From assembly GCF_014199395.1 (NCBI RefSeq), contig NZ_JACIJM010000008.1:62001-126000 (forward strand): 64,000 nt of DNA. Reading direction: 5' to 3'. The stretch comes from Yoonia ponticola. Lineage in GTDB: Bacteria; Pseudomonadota; Alphaproteobacteria; Rhodobacterales; Rhodobacteraceae. Below, one piece after another: positions 1 through 12,377 of the stretch. The notes under the pieces were generated by a model. It was not told where the DNA came from. It searched no databases and saw nothing but the letters and a program-made list of their open reading frames with translations. The translations under genes and the position numbers were made by a program. Each line of letters begins with the position of its first letter. Position 1 is the stretch's first letter.

Positions 1-939
1 ATTAACAACGTGCTCGGCCAGATTATTCTCGCACGGCGCATGGGCAAGACCCGCATTATTGCGGAAACTGGCGCTGGTCAGCACGGTGTTGCGACGGCCA
101 CTGTTTGCGCGAAATTCGGTTTAAAATGCGTGGTTTACATGGGTGCGCATGACGTTGAACGTCAGGCCCCTAACGTGTTCCGCATGAAACTGCTGGGCGC
201 TGAAGTCATCCCTGTGACCTCTGGTCGAGGTACGTTGAAAGATGCGATGAACGATGCGCTGCGTGACTGGGTGACCAATGTGGACGACACGTTCTATTGC
301 ATCGGCACGGTCGCGGGGCCGCACCCCTACCCCGCCATGGTTCGCGATTTCCAGTCGATCATCGGCAAGGAAGCTAAAGAGCAAATGATGGCTGCAGAAG
401 GCCGCCTGCCCGACACGCTGATCGCTGCGATTGGTGGCGGATCAAACGCGATGGGCCTGTTTTTCCCGTTCCTTGACGACAAAGACGTGAACATCATCGG
501 CGTTGAGGCTGGCGGTAAAGGCGTGAACGCCAAGATGGAACATTGCGCGTCCCTGACTGGCGGCCGCCCCGGCGTGCTGCACGGGAACCGGACGTATTTG
601 TTGCAAGACGACGATGGACAGATCCTAGAAGGGTTCTCGATCTCGGCGGGTCTCGACTATCCGGGCATCGGGCCGGAACACGCTTGGCTGCACGAGATTG
701 GCCGCGCGCAATACGTGTCGATCACGGACGTTGAGGCGCTAGAAGCGTTCCAACTGTGCTGCGACATGGAAGGCATCATCCCCGCGCTAGAACCATCCCA
801 CGCGCTGGCGCATGTCATCAAAATCGCGCCGACCTTGCCAAAGGATCACCTGATCATCATGAACATGTGTGGGCGTGGGGATAAGGATATCTTTACGGTG
901 GCGAAGGCGCTTGGGTTTGAGATGGGCGATTTCGCTTAA
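1..939 (+). CDS. trpB: tryptophan synthase beta chain, 5' end missing
   Basis: The beta subunit joins indole and L-serine to make L-tryptophan, using PLP, in a complex with TrpA in the cytoplasm. The frame is open from the window edge and begins INNVLGQ, so the window starts just after the HK of the conserved HKINN segment; the PLP-binding lysine lies a few bases upstream. About 312 residues are visible. They include the AETGAGQHG segment with the catalytic glutamate, the phosphate-binding loop GGGSNAMG near fragment residue 145, and the C-terminal CGRGDKD motif. A cysteine stands where the enterobacterial enzyme has serine (SGRGDKD). A hairpin with a T-run follows the stop, so trpB is the last gene of its transcript here. 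The family assignment is secure; the 5' part and the operon upstream cannot be seen. Confidence 0.97.
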   Translation: MNNVLGQIILARRMGKTRIIAETGAGQHGVATATVCAKFGLKCVVYMGAHDVERQAPNVFRMKLLGAEVIPVTSGRGTLKDAMNDALRDWVTNVDDTFYCIGTVAGPHPYPAMVRDFQSIIGKEAKEQMMAAEGRLPDTLIAAIGGGSNAMGLFFPFLDDKDVNIIGVEAGGKGVNAKMEHCASLTGGRPGVLHGNRTYLLQDDDGQILEGFSISAGLDYPGIGPEHAWLHEIGRAQYVSITDVEALEAFQLCCDMEGIIPALEPSHALAHVIKIAPTLPKDHLIIMNMCGRGDKDIFTVAKALGFEMGDFA

Positions 940-963
940 ACCAATTCATTCTTGAATTACCGT

Positions 964-993
964 AAGGCCCTGCGAAAGCGGGGCCTTTTTATT
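964..993 (+). terminator. rho-independent terminator after trpB
   Basis: AAGGCCC and GGGCCTT form a 7-bp perfect stem around a 10-base loop. A TTTTTATTT tract follows directly, 25 bases after the trpB stop. Confidence 0.85.
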
Positions 994-1062
994 TACAACA
1001 CCACTTAAAAACGGCAAATTTACCGCATTTGCGAACATTTCAATTGGTAAGGTGCGATACAT

Positions 1063-1476
1063 ATGTTTGGAAGATTTTTTTCGAAGCTTAAATCTAAGAA
1101 AAGCAATGATTTCGCCGCTGAGAAATGGGTTGGCTGGAATGTCTGCGGCTATACGCGCGTAGTCGGCGTGACATCCTATCGGACTCATGCAGAACGTACA
1201 GCACTGCAATGTAAGAAAGACGTAGTGCTTACATTACGGCGAGATCCAACCAACGCCCATGACTCAAATGCAATCGAAGTTCTACATGGCAGAAACCTCG
1301 TCGGCTACATTGCTCGTGAGACTGCACTCGCATTGAATGAAAAATTTGAAGCTGACATGCCAATCCGAGCGCTATTCAAAGACGGATACGTAGGCGAATC
1401 CGGAGCGATATCGATTGATATCCTTCCACAAATGCCTAGCGCTCCGGAGCGTAAAGCCAACGGCTGGCAGAAATAG
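1063..1476 (+). CDS. small stand-alone HIRAN-domain protein
   Basis: 137 residues. After a short basic N-terminus rich in Lys, Phe and Arg, residues about 30-110 fit the HIRAN pattern: VVGVTSYR, then an LRRDPTNAHDSNAIEV core and a GYIARETA segment. HIRAN domains occur at the N-terminus of Rad5/HLTF-type remodellers, where they bind DNA 3' ends, and also alone in bacteria, where their role is mostly unknown. The start is ATG 1063 with AAGGTG about 10 bases upstream. The gene is a single unit: a terminator precedes it and a bidirectional one follows it. Base composition looks more AT-rich than trpB or the atp genes (judged by eye), which could reflect acquisition. A DNA-binding or repair-linked role is inference. 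Confidence 0.72.
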   Translation: MFGRFFSKLKSKKSNDFAAEKWVGWNVCGYTRVVGVTSYRTHAERTALQCKKDVVLTLRRDPTNAHDSNAIEVLHGRNLVGYIARETALALNEKFEADMPIRALFKDGYVGESGAISIDILPQMPSAPERKANGWQK

Positions 1477-1601
1477 AGCACTAGGAGATTTACCAATTGG
1501 CAGATGCGACTACTAAAAGTGCAATCCGATCAGCAACTCAAACTTAGCACTGGCCGCTCAACTCCAAGGTATTATTGAGCCCCACCATTCCTGATCAATT
1601 T

Positions 1602-1634
1602 AAAAAGGCCCCGCATCACTGCGAGGCCTTTCTT
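1602..1634. terminator. bidirectional terminator between HIRAN gene and atpC
   Basis: AAAGGCC-c-CGCA, a 4-base loop, then TGCG-a-GGCCTTT gives an 11-bp stem with one mismatch. T-rich tracts follow on both strands (TTTCTTAATT on plus, TTTTTAAATT on minus). It sits between the convergent HIRAN gene and the atp operon and fits best as the end of the atp transcript. Confidence 0.85.
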
Positions 1635-1653
1635 AATTCCAATAACCGCTCAC

Positions 1654-2079
1654 TTAGTTGCTAGCTGTCAGGCCGATGTGGCCCCCGATTGCAACCATGT
1701 CTGAGATCAACTTGGCCGCGTCGTCGACGGGGCCTGGCTCGTTTTTAAAGATCTCTTGCGCCGTGGCATGGGCTTCTTTTGCCTCTGCCATCAGGCCGTC
1801 GTACATCTCTTGTGTGACCTCTGCTTTTGGCAAAGCACGCTCTGCCAAAACAGACACGCCTGTCTGTGTGATCTCAGCAAAACCGCCGATGACGATATAG
1901 TCATCAACGCCGCCGCTGTGTGTCACCGACAAAACGCCAGGGCGCAGTGTCGTGATTGTGGGCGCGTGGTCAGCCATTGCCGTCAGGTCGCCGTCAGCGC
2001 CCGGGATTTGCACCGCGGATGCTTCAAGGGACGCCAAACGGCGCTCTGGTGAGACAAGATCGAATTGTAGGTTTGCCAT
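1654..2079 (-). CDS. atpC: ATP synthase F1 epsilon subunit
   Basis: 141 residues. Epsilon is part of the F1 central stalk and also inhibits ATP hydrolysis. The N-terminal beta-sandwich is clear: the opening [13 protein letters not shown], then the [15 protein letters not shown] segment and the LRPGVL strand. A short helical C-terminal region follows (residues about 95-135), ending in a glycine-rich tail. The start is ATG 2079 with a strong AAGGAGG upstream. It is the last gene of atpH-A-G-(small gene)-D-C and ends just before the bidirectional terminator. Confidence 0.97.
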   Translation of the reverse strand: MANLQFDLVSPERRLASLEASAVQIPGADGDLTAMADHAPTITTLRPGVLSVTHSGGVDDYIVIGGFAEITQTGVSVLAERALPKAEVTQEMYDGLMAEAKEAHATAQEIFKNEPGPVDDAAKLISDMVAIGGHIGLTASN

Positions 2080-2104
2080 TTGTCAGGCCTCCTTTTGCTT
2101 CGAC

Positions 2105-3926
<1,822 letters not shown>

Positions 3927-3930
<4 letters not shown>

Positions 3931-4799
3931 AGTGCTTCAGCCCCCGAAATGATTTCGATCAGCTCGTTGGTAATCACAGCCTGACGCGACCGGTTATAGA
4001 CGATAGTCAGGTCATCGATCATTTCGCCAGCGTTGCGTGTGGCGTTGTCCATTGCGGACATACGCGCACCCTGCTCAGAGGCGGCATTTTCGAGAAGCGC
4101 TGCAAAGATCTGCGTCGCAACACCGCGTGGCAACAGATCAGCCAGAATTTCTTCCTCGGACGGTTCATAATCGTACAAAGGCGCTTCTGCGCTTTCGTCC
4201 GCTTCGAACTGTGCGGGGATAACCTGCAAAGCTGTCGGGTGCTGTGTCACAACGTTTTCAAAGCGTGCAAAGAAGATCGTCGCAACGTCGAATTCGCCGC
4301 CGTCGAAACGCGCCAACACGTCTTTTGCGATGTTCTGCGCATCCACGTAACCCACGCGTTTCACTTCGGTCAGGTCAACGTGCCCAACAAAGTGATCGCC
4401 CAGATCACGTTTCATCGCATCACGGCCTTTTTTACCAACAGTCACGATTTTGACTGTTTTGCCCGCTGCCAGCAGTTTGGCGGCGTGCGTTTTAGCGAGT
4501 TTCGCGATGTTGCCGTTAAAGCCACCGCACAAACCACGTTCTGCGGTCATCACGACCAACAGATGTACGTTGTCCGAACCGGTGCCCGACAACAGCTTTG
4601 GCGCAGAGGGGGACCCTGCTGCACCAGACGCCAACCCTGCCATCACAGCGTTGAAACGCTCTGTGTAGGGGCGGGACGCCTCAGCTGCGTCTTGGGCGCG
4701 GCGCAATTTTGCAGCCGCGACCAATTGCATCGCCTTGGTGATCTTGCGGGTCGATTTGACCGACGCGATCCGATTTTTAAGGTCCTTGAGATTAGGCAA
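3927..4799 (-). CDS. atpG: ATP synthase F1 gamma subunit
   Basis: 290 residues. Gamma is the rotating central shaft of F1. The N-terminal helix ([24 protein letters not shown]) and C-terminal helix ([15 protein letters not shown], then [25 protein letters not shown]) form the family's coiled coil, and the CGGFN Rossmann-like part lies near residue 92. The start is a TTG at 4799, supported by AAGGAG 8 bases upstream and by the usual N-terminus beginning right there. A TTG start may tune its level against alpha and beta. The stop overlaps the possible start of the next small gene. Confidence 0.97.
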
Positions 4800-4825
4800 A
4801 GCTAGTTCTCCTTATCCTAAGACGA

Positions 4826-6361
4826 TTAAGCGAAGTCTTTTGCGAATGCGTCCAGCGCTGCTTTGATTTTGTCAGCCAGCTCACCTTTAACCTTACGGTC
4901 ATTTTCGGTGATGTCTTTCAACAAATCAGCATTGTTTGCGCGCAGGTGCTTGAGCATTTCTGCCTCAAAACGACCCACTTGCTTCACGTCAACTTTATCG
5001 AGGTAGCCGTTTGTACCCGCAAAGATGACACAGACGATTTCTGCGTTTGTCAGTGGGGAATACTGTGGCTGCTTCATGATCTCAGTCAAACGCGCACCAC
5101 GGGCCAGCAACTGCTGAGTGGCCGCATCAAGATCGGAACCGAACTGCGCGAATGCAGCCATTTCACGATACTGAGCCAAAGAAAGCTTAACCGGACCAGC
5201 AACAGATGCCATCGCTTTTGTCTGTGCGGACGAACCAACACGGGAAACGGACAGACCTGTGTTCACAGCTGGACGGATACCTTGGTAGAACAATTCTGTT
5301 TCCAAGAAGATCTGACCGTCAGTGATCGAAATCACGTTTGTCGGAATAAACGCAGAAACGTCGCCACCTTGGGTTTCGATGATCGGCAGCGCCGTCAAAG
5401 AACCGGACCCGTTGTCTTCGTTCAATTTGCATGAACGCTCAAGCAGACGGGAGTGAAGGTAGAAAACGTCGCCTGGGTACGCTTCACGGCCTGGTGGGCG
5501 ACGCAGAAGCAAGGACATTTGACGGTAAGACACAGCTTGCTTGGAAAGGTCATCATAGATGATCAAAGCGTGACGGCCTGCATCGCGGAAGTGCTCTGCC
5601 ATGGCTGTCGCAGCATATGGTGCAAGGAACTGCATCGGTGCTGGATCGGACGCTGTCGCCGCAACAACGATTGAATATTCAATCGCGCCGGACTCTTCGA
5701 GTTTCTTAACCAACTGCGCAACTGTGGACCGTTTTTGGCCGATAGCAACGTAGATACAGTACAGCTTGCCAGAATCGTCGGCTGCTGCATCGTTGTAAGA
5801 CTTCTGGTTCAGGATCGTGTCGAGCGCGATCGCTGTTTTGCCAGTCTGACGGTCACCAATGATCAATTCGCGCTGACCACGGCCAACTGGGATCATGGAG
5901 TCAACGGACTTCAGGCCAGTCGCCATTGGTTCGTGAACAGATTTACGTGGGATAATGCCCGGCGCTTTCGAGTCTGCAATCGCGCGTTTGGTTGTCGCGA
6001 TTGGACCTTTGCCGTCCAGTGGGTTGCCAAGGCCGTCAACAACGCGACCGAGCAGTTCGTCACCAACAGGAACATCCACAATCGCGTTTGTACGCTTGAC
6101 TGTGTCGCCTTCTTTAATGTCACGGTCAGACCCGAAGATAACAACACCAACGTTGTCCGCTTCGAGGTTCAATGCCATTCCGCGGATACCACCGGGGAAT
6201 TCGACCATTTCACCAGCCTGCACATTGTCGAGGCCGTAGATACGCGCAATACCGTCACCGACGGAAAGTACGCGGCCCACTTCGGCCACTTCGGCTTCCT
6301 GACCGAAGTTTTTGATCTGGTCCTTAAGGATCGCAGAGATTTCAGACGCTTGGATCGCCAT
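4826..6361 (-). CDS. atpA: ATP synthase F1 alpha subunit
   Basis: 511 residues, full length. Alpha is the regulatory nucleotide-binding subunit of the F1 hexamer. The P-loop GDRQTGKTA lies near residue 170, and the [12 protein letters not shown] segment follows in the expected place. The N-terminus [16 protein letters not shown] is typical for alphaproteobacteria. ATG 6361 comes immediately after the atpH stop (TAA then ATG), so the two are translationally coupled; AGAGG lies upstream inside atpH. Confidence 0.98.
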   Translation of the reverse strand: MAIQASEISAILKDQIKNFGQEAEVAEVGRVLSVGDGIARIYGLDNVQAGEMVEFPGGIRGMALNLEADNVGVVIFGSDRDIKEGDTVKRTNAIVDVPVGDELLGRVVDGLGNPLDGKGPIATTKRAIADSKAPGIIPRKSVHEPMATGLKSVDSMIPVGRGQRELIIGDRQTGKTAIALDTILNQKSYNDAAADDSGKLYCIYVAIGQKRSTVAQLVKKLEESGAIEYSIVVAATASDPAPMQFLAPYAATAMAEHFRDAGRHALIIYDDLSKQAVSYRQMSLLLRRPPGREAYPGDVFYLHSRLLERSCKLNEDNGSGSLTALPIIETQGGDVSAFIPTNVISITDGQIFLETELFYQGIRPAVNTGLSVSRVGSSAQTKAMASVAGPVKLSLAQYREMAAFAQFGSDLDAATQQLLARGARLTEIMKQPQYSPLTNAEIVCVIFAGTNGYLDKVDVKQVGRFEAEMLKHLRANNADLLKDITENDRKVKGELADKIKAALDAFAKDFA

Positions 6362-6922
6362 TTATCCGACCTCTTTCATAGTGTTCTGGAGTGCGCTGAG
6401 CTTGGATTTGATCGACGTATCGATCATTTTCGAGCCCACTTTAACAATAAGACCGCCGATGATTGTTTCATCCACAGTCTCTTGAATGGTGACGGCTTTG
6501 CCGACTTGTGCTTTCAAAGTCGCAGAAAGCTTTTCCATCTGGGCCTTTGACAGAGCTTTGGCAGTCGTGACTTCAGCAGTCACCTCGCCACGCTCTTCGG
6601 CCAAACGGTCGCGCAAGACAGTTGTCAATTGTGGCAACACAAACAAACGCCGCTTGGACGCCAGTAGTGTCAGCACATTGCTGGTTGTCTTGGACAATTT
6701 CATTTTTGCGGCGATGGCAGTGATTGCCGTCTCTTGCTGGTCCCGGCTGTAAAGCGGGGAGGTCAGCAAAGTACGAAAATCTGCGCTGTCGGCGATTGCG
6801 CCGTCCAGTGCAGCCACGTCGGCTTCCAGCGCTTTCAGCGCTTTTTCCTCTTTGGCGAGGTCAAACACAGCCGTCGCATAACGCGCGGCGATGCTTGTGG
6901 AGATACCAGCTGTTTCGGACAC
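6362..6922 (-). CDS. atpH: ATP synthase delta subunit
   Basis: 186 residues. Delta (OSCP in mitochondria) links F1 to the peripheral stalk. The family's N-terminal [11 protein letters not shown] segment and the C-terminal [18 protein letters not shown] segment are both present. Two GTG codons could start it. GTG 6922 ([10 protein letters not shown]) is preferred because GGAAGG lies 6 bases upstream, while GTG 6928 would touch that motif. It is the first gene of the operon. The F0 genes are not in this window, which agrees with the split F1/F0 arrangement of Rhodobacterales. Confidence 0.95.
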   Translation of the reverse strand: MSETAGISTSIAARYATAVFDLAKEEKALKALEADVAALDGAIADSADFRTLLTSPLYSRDQQETAITAIAAKMKLSKTTSNVLTLLASKRRLFVLPQLTTVLRDRLAEERGEVTAEVTTAKALSKAQMEKLSATLKAQVGKAVTIQETVDETIIGGLIVKVGSKMIDTSIKSKLSALQNTMKEVG

Positions 6923-7289
6923 GTCCACCCTTCCGATGTCTGTCGCTTACACCCTAACCACAAAAAACGCGGTTAACATATAAGCATCTTGTTGGGCCCC
7001 CTATGATCCGGAGGCTTCAAAATCTCGTGCGATGTAGCAGAGGGTATATGTCGTCGCAAGCGCAGGCGGCTACAAAAATCGCGAAGTGCGACTTTGTTCC
7101 ATAAACTTTCCCCCTTGTTTGCGCCAATATGCGGAACGGTTTAGGAACATGCGGCATTTTGTGCACAAATGTCGCACCCTACCCTACGTCGCATTCGAAT
7201 GATTGGTTTTGTGATTCTTGGACATGACCATTGCCAAACTGCCCTTAGGTAAAGCATGCTTCGCGCATTACCCTAGGAAGGATTTTGTC
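6923..7289. promoter_or_regulatory. divergent control region between atpH and the orphan gene
   Basis: About 370 bases without a convincing gene. It must hold the atp promoter (leftward) and that of the gene at 7290 (rightward). A leftward TTGCGA-17-TACATC pair near 7025-7055 is only a weak sigma-70 match. The perfect palindrome at 7158-7169 is listed separately. GGAAC occurs twice in direct orientation near 7133-7148. Confidence 0.45.
7158..7169. promoter_or_regulatory. 12-bp perfect palindrome, possible operator
   Basis: TTTGTGCACAAA reads the same on both strands. It lies about 120 bases before the orphan gene and about 235 bases before atpH on the other side. The central TGTGCACA also occurs in the repeat upstream of gltX. 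Each half resembles a DnaA box at 7 of 9 positions, which is too weak to assign. Confidence 0.35.
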
Positions 7290-8282
7290 GTGCGCATTTC
7301 ACAAAGACAATACGATTCACTTGAAAGCCTTGTTAAATCAAAAGGCCGAAGCAAAGTCGGTCTCGAGCTTACTTTTGCAATTGCGAAGCTGAACCCAAAG
7401 AATGGGAACCGCGACCTGAACTCACTTGGCCCCGAGGGGCTCACAAAACTGATCGGCCTACTGCCCAGCGGCACGGGGTCCAGTATGACGTCACCGATTT
7501 TAACCAAGCTGAAGCAAAAGGCGCGAACCACACTGGCTGGCACACGTGTCCCACATCTTGATCCTGAATCTTGGCCACAGATTTACCGGATGCAGATGCG
7601 TCTGAATAACAGCCGCGGCGGTATCAAAGCCGCACCACTTGGCCAATATTACCAGTTAAACCCGATGGGAATGTCGCTGCGCTCGCCCTTACGCGGTGAA
7701 CGCATGTGGACGACCTCAGACGCCGGCGATCTACATATCATGGGTCCGTGGGCCGATATTAGTAAAATGTTAGGCGCGAGCAGCGCACGCTTCACAACCA
7801 AATTCGGCGATATGTACGATGGCGACGTGAATGTGGAACACGACCGCATGTACGGCCCGCCCAAAGGCGAATCCTCTAATTGGTACGAAAAGATTTCCGC
7901 GATGCCAATCTATGTCACGCTCAACGACGGCGCGCTTTTCTCGAAAACCGACGACGAAGGTCAGGTTGTACTGAACGCCCCCGGTGAGATCGTAAACTTG
8001 GTCGGCAGCAAAATCACCGCAATCGCAGGGGCAGCGGGACCTGAAAGCCTTGGGAACAAAGTTCTCGACACCATCAGCGAAATCAAAGGCGCGATCGAGG
8101 ACCACGTTATCCCAGCTGTTCAGATGGGAATGGACGCACACGGCGTTCGTAAAGAGGCCAAACTGAACAAAACGCTTTGCACCCTGACAATCGGGATCGG
8201 CCCGATGGGCCGAAATTATAAAGTCGGTAAAGAAAGCATGTCAGCCGCCGAGGTTTTAGTCTTGGCACGCCAGCTTCGTTAA
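7290..8282 (+). CDS. unrecognised protein, about 330 residues
   Basis: I do not recognise a family. The start is placed at GTG 7290 ([11 protein letters not shown]) because AGGAAGGA lies 7 bases upstream. An ATG at 7224 would add 22 residues but has no ribosome-binding site. The protein is soluble, with no signal peptide or membrane helix. Residues about 1-75 are basic and helical and could bind nucleic acid. Residues about 90-215 are rich in Gly, Met and aromatic residues (e.g. [23 protein letters not shown] and [15 protein letters not shown] regions). Residues 255-330 end in a predicted helical region. Its stop codon shares TTAA with the convergent methyltransferase. Codon use looks like its neighbours. 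Confidence 0.6.
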   Translation: MRISQRQYDSLESLVKSKGRSKVGLELTFAIAKLNPKNGNRDLNSLGPEGLTKLIGLLPSGTGSSMTSPILTKLKQKARTTLAGTRVPHLDPESWPQIYRMQMRLNNSRGGIKAAPLGQYYQLNPMGMSLRSPLRGERMWTTSDAGDLHIMGPWADISKMLGASSARFTTKFGDMYDGDVNVEHDRMYGPPKGESSNWYEKISAMPIYVTLNDGALFSKTDDEGQVVLNAPGEIVNLVGSKITAIAGAAGPESLGNKVLDTISEIKGAIEDHVIPAVQMGMDAHGVRKEAKLNKTLCTLTIGIGPMGRNYKVGKESMSAAEVLVLARQLR

Positions 8283-9049
8283 CTACTTTCGCGGGTTCTG
8301 GCGGTCTCGGGCTTTGGTTTCGGGGCCGTCATCCCTTCGAGAACTTTCAACGGGCGCCGCACCGCATCCGAGATTCCCGGTCGTGTTGGTGTCGCGACTT
8401 GCTTGGACACCTCGATAATCAGCACACCACCTGTTGAGAAAATCGGGATATGGTGGCCGATCTTCTCGAACGATCCCGCAAACTTGCGCCAAACCCGTTT
8501 CGACGATGGCGGTTGATACAGCGTCGACAGCGACCGTTCCGTCACAAACCGATGCTTGCGCAATTGCGCTTCGAGCTGGCTCATCGAATAAGGTCGCCCG
8601 TAACCAAACGGCGTATTATCCGACCGCGACCAGATACCTGCACGGTTAGGCACGACAAAAACCGCCCTGCCCCCCGGCCCCAGCACCCGCCAGCATTCAT
8701 CTAGCAATGCGGTCGGGTTTTCGGATGTTTCCAGCCCGTGCATCAAAACCAAGCGATCAACGACCCCCGTTTCAATCGGCCACAACGTATCGTGGCACAG
8801 AACCGAGACATTCGGATGACCCGCAGGCCAAGGCATCACGCCCTGCGGCCCTGGCATCAATCCAATCACGCGCCTCGCTTGCGGCAAAAACGGCCGCAGC
8901 AACGGCACGGCAAAGCCAAAGCCCGCAACCGTATGCCCCTTTACGTTCGGCCACCACGCAACCAGTTGATCGCGGATCACCTTTTGCGCACCACGGCCAA
9001 GCGCGCTGCGGTAATAAAAGTTTCGCAGATCAAGAACGTCGAGATGCAT
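8279..9049 (-). CDS. SAM-dependent methyltransferase, type 11-like
   Basis: 256 residues. The fold fits class I methyltransferases: a weak motif I region ([11 protein letters not shown], residues about 42-52), an acidic turn, the [10 protein letters not shown] segment near residue 103, and [21 protein letters not shown] at residues about 122-142, which matches the post-motif III strand of Methyltransf_11. The substrate is unknown. The glycine-rich SAM loop is degenerate (GFGFA instead of GxGxG), so activity is not certain. It is divergent from gloB with 62 bases between starts. The C-terminal 40 residues are a low-complexity Pro/Lys/Thr/Arg tail. Confidence 0.82.
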   Translation of the reverse strand: MHLDVLDLRNFYYRSALGRGAQKVIRDQLVAWWPNVKGHTVAGFGFAVPLLRPFLPQARRVIGLMPGPQGVMPWPAGHPNVSVLCHDTLWPIETGVVDRLVLMHGLETSENPTALLDECWRVLGPGGRAVFVVPNRAGIWSRSDNTPFGYGRPYSMSQLEAQLRKHRFVTERSLSTLYQPPSSKRVWRKFAGSFEKIGHHIPIFSTGGVLIIEVSKQVATPTRPGISDAVRRPLKVLEGMTAPKPKPETARTRESS

Positions 9050-9111
9050 TGCAGGGGCCAGTCGTTTGGGTCACTCTGAACGCAACCATAACTATGAAAG
9101 CGCATTTTACC

Positions 9112-9879
9112 ATGCCCATCGACGTCATCACCGTGCCTTGCCTGTCCGATAACTACGCCTTTGTGATCGGAAATTCGGACACAGGTGAGGCTGCTGTCGT
9201 TGATGTGCCAGAGGCCGCACCGATAAATGCACTTGTGCGGGACCGTGGTTGGACGATCAAAACCGTATTTTTAACGCACCATCACGACGATCACGTCATG
9301 GGACTAAGCGCACTTGATCTGGCGGATGATGCGCAGATCATTGGTGCTGCCGCGGATCAACACCGTCTACCGCCCCTGACCCAAGCTGTCAGTGAAGGCG
9401 AAACAATTACATTATGTGGCGAACCAGCGCAGATAATCGACGTGTCGGGCCACACAAACGGTCACATCGCAGCCTATATGCCAACGCTTGGCCATGCGTT
9501 CACCGCAGACAGCCTAATGGCGCTCGGATGCGGACGCTTGTTCGAAGGCACGCCAGAACAAATGTGGGAAAGCATGCTGAAACTACGCGCCCTGCCCGAC
9601 GACACTGTGATTTGTTCCGGCCACGAATACACCGCCAGCAACGCAAAATTCGCAGCCACTATTGAACCAGACAATCCGCACCTTATGTCTCGTATCAAGG
9701 CGATCACGACCGCCCGTGCCGCCAACCAGCCAACCGTCCCGTCCACACTCGGGCTCGAAAAACAAACCAATCCCTTTCTGCGTGCTGATGATCCGGCACT
9801 CAAAGCAACCATCGGGATGCAATCCGCATCCGACAGCGCCGTCTTTGCCGAAATTCGTTCGCGCAAAGATAAGTTCTGA
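9112..9879 (+). CDS. gloB: hydroxyacylglutathione hydrolase (glyoxalase II)
   Basis: 255 residues. It hydrolyses S-D-lactoylglutathione to D-lactate and glutathione, the second step of methylglyoxal detoxification. It is a metallo-beta-lactamase fold with the dinuclear metal motif THHHDDH near residue 58, then GHTNGH, the FTADSLMALGCGRLFEGT segment typical of GloB, and CSGHEYTASN. The C-terminal helix ends EIRSRKDKF. I chose ATG 9112 (MPIDVITVPCLSDNYAF) by family alignment from memory; ATG 9094 would add six residues. The frame extends further upstream over the divergent gene, which is an artefact. Confidence 0.95.
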   Translation: MPIDVITVPCLSDNYAFVIGNSDTGEAAVVDVPEAAPINALVRDRGWTIKTVFLTHHHDDHVMGLSALDLADDAQIIGAAADQHRLPPLTQAVSEGETITLCGEPAQIIDVSGHTNGHIAAYMPTLGHAFTADSLMALGCGRLFEGTPEQMWESMLKLRALPDDTVICSGHEYTASNAKFAATIEPDNPHLMSRIKAITTARAANQPTVPSTLGLEKQTNPFLRADDPALKATIGMQSASDSAVFAEIRSRKDKF

Positions 9880-9888
9880 CCGAAAACC

Positions 9889-9900
9889 GGGCAGCTGCCC
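9889..9900. terminator. short GC palindrome after gloB, doubtful terminator
   Basis: GGGCAGCTGCCC is a perfect palindrome 10 bases after the gloB stop. It could fold as a 4-bp stem with an AGCT loop, but no T-run follows. The remaining 150 bases before clpA hold no gene; clpA's promoter must lie there. Confidence 0.3.
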
Positions 9901-10054
9901 CCGAAATCGAAACGAACATCCCACTTAATACCAAAAAGTGAGCGATATTCGAAAAAAATACCTTGAAGGTTTGGCTTCGACACCAGACCTTAAGGATAAG
10001 AGGCCACGGTTGATCTAACCCGAGATTGACCCCCGATTAAAAGGAGCACCAAAC

Positions 10055-12376
10055 GTGCCATCTTTTTCAACTACACTTGAGCAGTCCATTCACGGTGCCT
10101 TGGCGCTTGCCAACGCCCGAAAGCATGAATTGGCGACGCTTGAACATCTTTTATTGGCCTTGATTGATGAACCAGACGCGGCCCGCGTGATGCAGGCTTG
10201 TGCGGTCAACCTCGATGAGCTGAAGAAAGACCTCGAAGATTTCATCGACGATGATCTGTCGAACCTGATCACTGATGTTGATGGGTCTGAAGCAGTGCCA
10301 ACAGCTGCGTTCCAACGCGTTATTCAACGTGCCGCGATCCATGTGCAATCGTCTGGCCGTACCGAAGTGACCGGTGCGAATGTTCTCGTCGCGATCTTTG
10401 CTGAACGCGAAAGCAATGCTGCGTACTTCCTGCAAGAACAGGACATGACACGTTACGATGCGGTAAACTTTATCGCGCATGGCGTCGCAAAAGACCCTGC
10501 ATTTGGCGAAAGCCGCCCGATTTCAGGATCGCCTGACGCGGAAACCGTTGACGCAGGCGAGGCTGAGGACGAAAAATCAGCATTGGCCAAATATTGCGTC
10601 GATTTGAATGCAAAAGCTGCCAAAGGTGACGTAGATCCGCTGATCGGTCGCTCGCAAGAGGTAGAACGCTGCATCCAAGTGCTATGCCGTCGCCGCAAAA
10701 ACAACCCACTTTTGGTGGGCGATCCAGGCGTTGGTAAAACAGCGATTGCCGAAGGTCTTGCATTCAAAATCGTCAATAACGACACGCCAGAAGTACTGTC
10801 CAAAGCGACAATCTACTCGCTTGATATGGGCGCTCTGCTGGCAGGCACACGCTACCGTGGTGATTTCGAAGAACGGCTCAAAGCCGTGATGACCGAAATG
10901 GAAGACCATCCCGATGCCGTTCTTTTCATTGACGAAATCCACACTGTCATTGGGGCTGGTGCCACGTCCGGCGGTGCTATGGACGCATCGAATTTGCTGA
11001 AACCTGCCTTACAGGGCGGCAAACTGCGCTGCATGGGCTCGACGACTTACAAAGAGTTCCGTCAGCACTTTGAAAAAGACCGCGCGCTTGCGCGTCGGTT
11101 CCAAAAGATCGACGTCAACGAGCCTTCTGTGGAAGACACGGTCAAAATCCTACGTGGTCTGAAACCGCACTTTGAAGAGCACCACTCGATCAAATACACC
11201 GCCGATGCGATCCGGTCCGCCGTAGAACTGGCCGCACGTTATATCAACGACCGTAAACTGCCCGACAAGGCAATCGACGTCATTGACGAAGCAGGCGCTG
11301 CGCAACACTTGGTCGCGGAATCGAAACGGCGCAAAACGATTGGCGTCAAGGAAATCGAAGCGGTTGTCGCTAAGATTGCCCGCATTCCGCCAAAGAACGT
11401 CACAAAAGACGACGCAGAGGTTCTGAAAGACCTCGAAAAGTCGCTCAAGCGTGTTGTATTTGGTCAGGACGAGGCAATTTCCGCCCTCGCATCCGCAATC
11501 AAACTGGCGCGTGCGGGTCTGCGCGAGCCTGAAAAACCAATCGGCAACTACCTGTTCGCAGGGCCAACGGGTGTGGGTAAAACCGAGGTCGCCAAACAGC
11601 TTGCCGATACACTTGGTGTAGAATTGCTACGTTTTGACATGTCCGAATACATGGAAAAACACGCTGTTTCGCGGCTAATCGGTGCGCCTCCGGGCTATGT
11701 TGGGTTTGACCAAGGCGGCATGCTGACCGATGGCGTGGATCAAAATCCACACTGCGTTTTGCTGCTCGACGAGATGGAAAAAGCACACCCCGACGTCTAC
11801 AACATTTTGTTGCAGGTGATGGACCACGGGAAACTGACCGACCATAACGGCCGGACCACAGATTTCCGCAACGTGATCCTGATCATGACGTCCAATGCTG
11901 GCGCATCCGAAATGTCGAAAAACGCGATGGGCTTTGGCCGTGAAAGCCGCGAAGGTGAAGATACCGCCGCGATTGAACGGACATTCACGCCGGAATTCCG
12001 GAACCGTCTCGACGCGATCATCAGCTTCGGCGCTCTGCCGAAACCTGTGATCTTGCGTGTCGTCGAGAAATTTGTGCTTCAGCTTGAGGCGCAATTGATC
12101 GACCGGAACGTGCATATCGAACTGACCAACGCTGCCGCTGATTGGCTTGCTGACAAAGGTTATGACCCGAAAATGGGCGCACGCCCGCTATCGCGTGTGA
12201 TCCAAGAGCACATCAAGAAGCCGCTCGCCGAAGAATTGCTTTTCGGCAAGCTGACAAAAGGTGGTTTGGTCAAGGTTGGCGTGAAAAACGGCAAACTGGA
12301 CCTGAAATACATGGAACCGGAACAGGGCAAAATCGCAGGCTCCGGTGATCGTCCGCCATTGTTAACCGCTGATTAA
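10055..12376 (+). CDS. clpA: ATP-dependent Clp protease ATP-binding subunit ClpA
   Basis: 773 residues, as expected for ClpA. It unfolds substrates and feeds them to ClpP, often with the adaptor ClpS. Order of parts: Clp N-domain double repeat (residues 1-150), first AAA+ module with GDPGVGKT near residue 223 and Walker [10 protein letters not shown], and second module with GPTGVGKTE near residue 503 and [15 protein letters not shown]. There is no long middle domain, which separates it from ClpB. The start is GTG 10055, with AAGGAG 8 bases upstream. No clpS is seen next to it here. Confidence 0.97.
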   Translation: MPSFSTTLEQSIHGALALANARKHELATLEHLLLALIDEPDAARVMQACAVNLDELKKDLEDFIDDDLSNLITDVDGSEAVPTAAFQRVIQRAAIHVQSSGRTEVTGANVLVAIFAERESNAAYFLQEQDMTRYDAVNFIAHGVAKDPAFGESRPISGSPDAETVDAGEAEDEKSALAKYCVDLNAKAAKGDVDPLIGRSQEVERCIQVLCRRRKNNPLLVGDPGVGKTAIAEGLAFKIVNNDTPEVLSKATIYSLDMGALLAGTRYRGDFEERLKAVMTEMEDHPDAVLFIDEIHTVIGAGATSGGAMDASNLLKPALQGGKLRCMGSTTYKEFRQHFEKDRALARRFQKIDVNEPSVEDTVKILRGLKPHFEEHHSIKYTADAIRSAVELAARYINDRKLPDKAIDVIDEAGAAQHLVAESKRRKTIGVKEIEAVVAKIARIPPKNVTKDDAEVLKDLEKSLKRVVFGQDEAISALASAIKLARAGLREPEKPIGNYLFAGPTGVGKTEVAKQLADTLGVELLRFDMSEYMEKHAVSRLIGAPPGYVGFDQGGMLTDGVDQNPHCVLLLDEMEKAHPDVYNILLQVMDHGKLTDHNGRTTDFRNVILIMTSNAGASEMSKNAMGFGRESREGEDTAAIERTFTPEFRNRLDAIISFGALPKPVILRVVEKFVLQLEAQLIDRNVHIELTNAAADWLADKGYDPKMGARPLSRVIQEHIKKPLAEELLFGKLTKGGLVKVGVKNGKLDLKYMEPEQGKIAGSGDRPPLLTAD

Positions 12377-12377
12377 T

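Noticed and set aside
1497..1547. 16-codon frame with TTG start and AGGAG before it, after the HIRAN gene
   Set aside because: Too short, no recognisable content and a weak start codon; it could be real but nothing supports it.
8707..9111. N-terminal extension of GloB
   Set aside because: It overlaps the divergent methyltransferase and is not GloB-like; the family begins at 9112.
9889..9900. Palindrome after gloB as a strong terminator
   Set aside because: The stem would be only four base pairs with no T-run; kept only as a doubtful entry.
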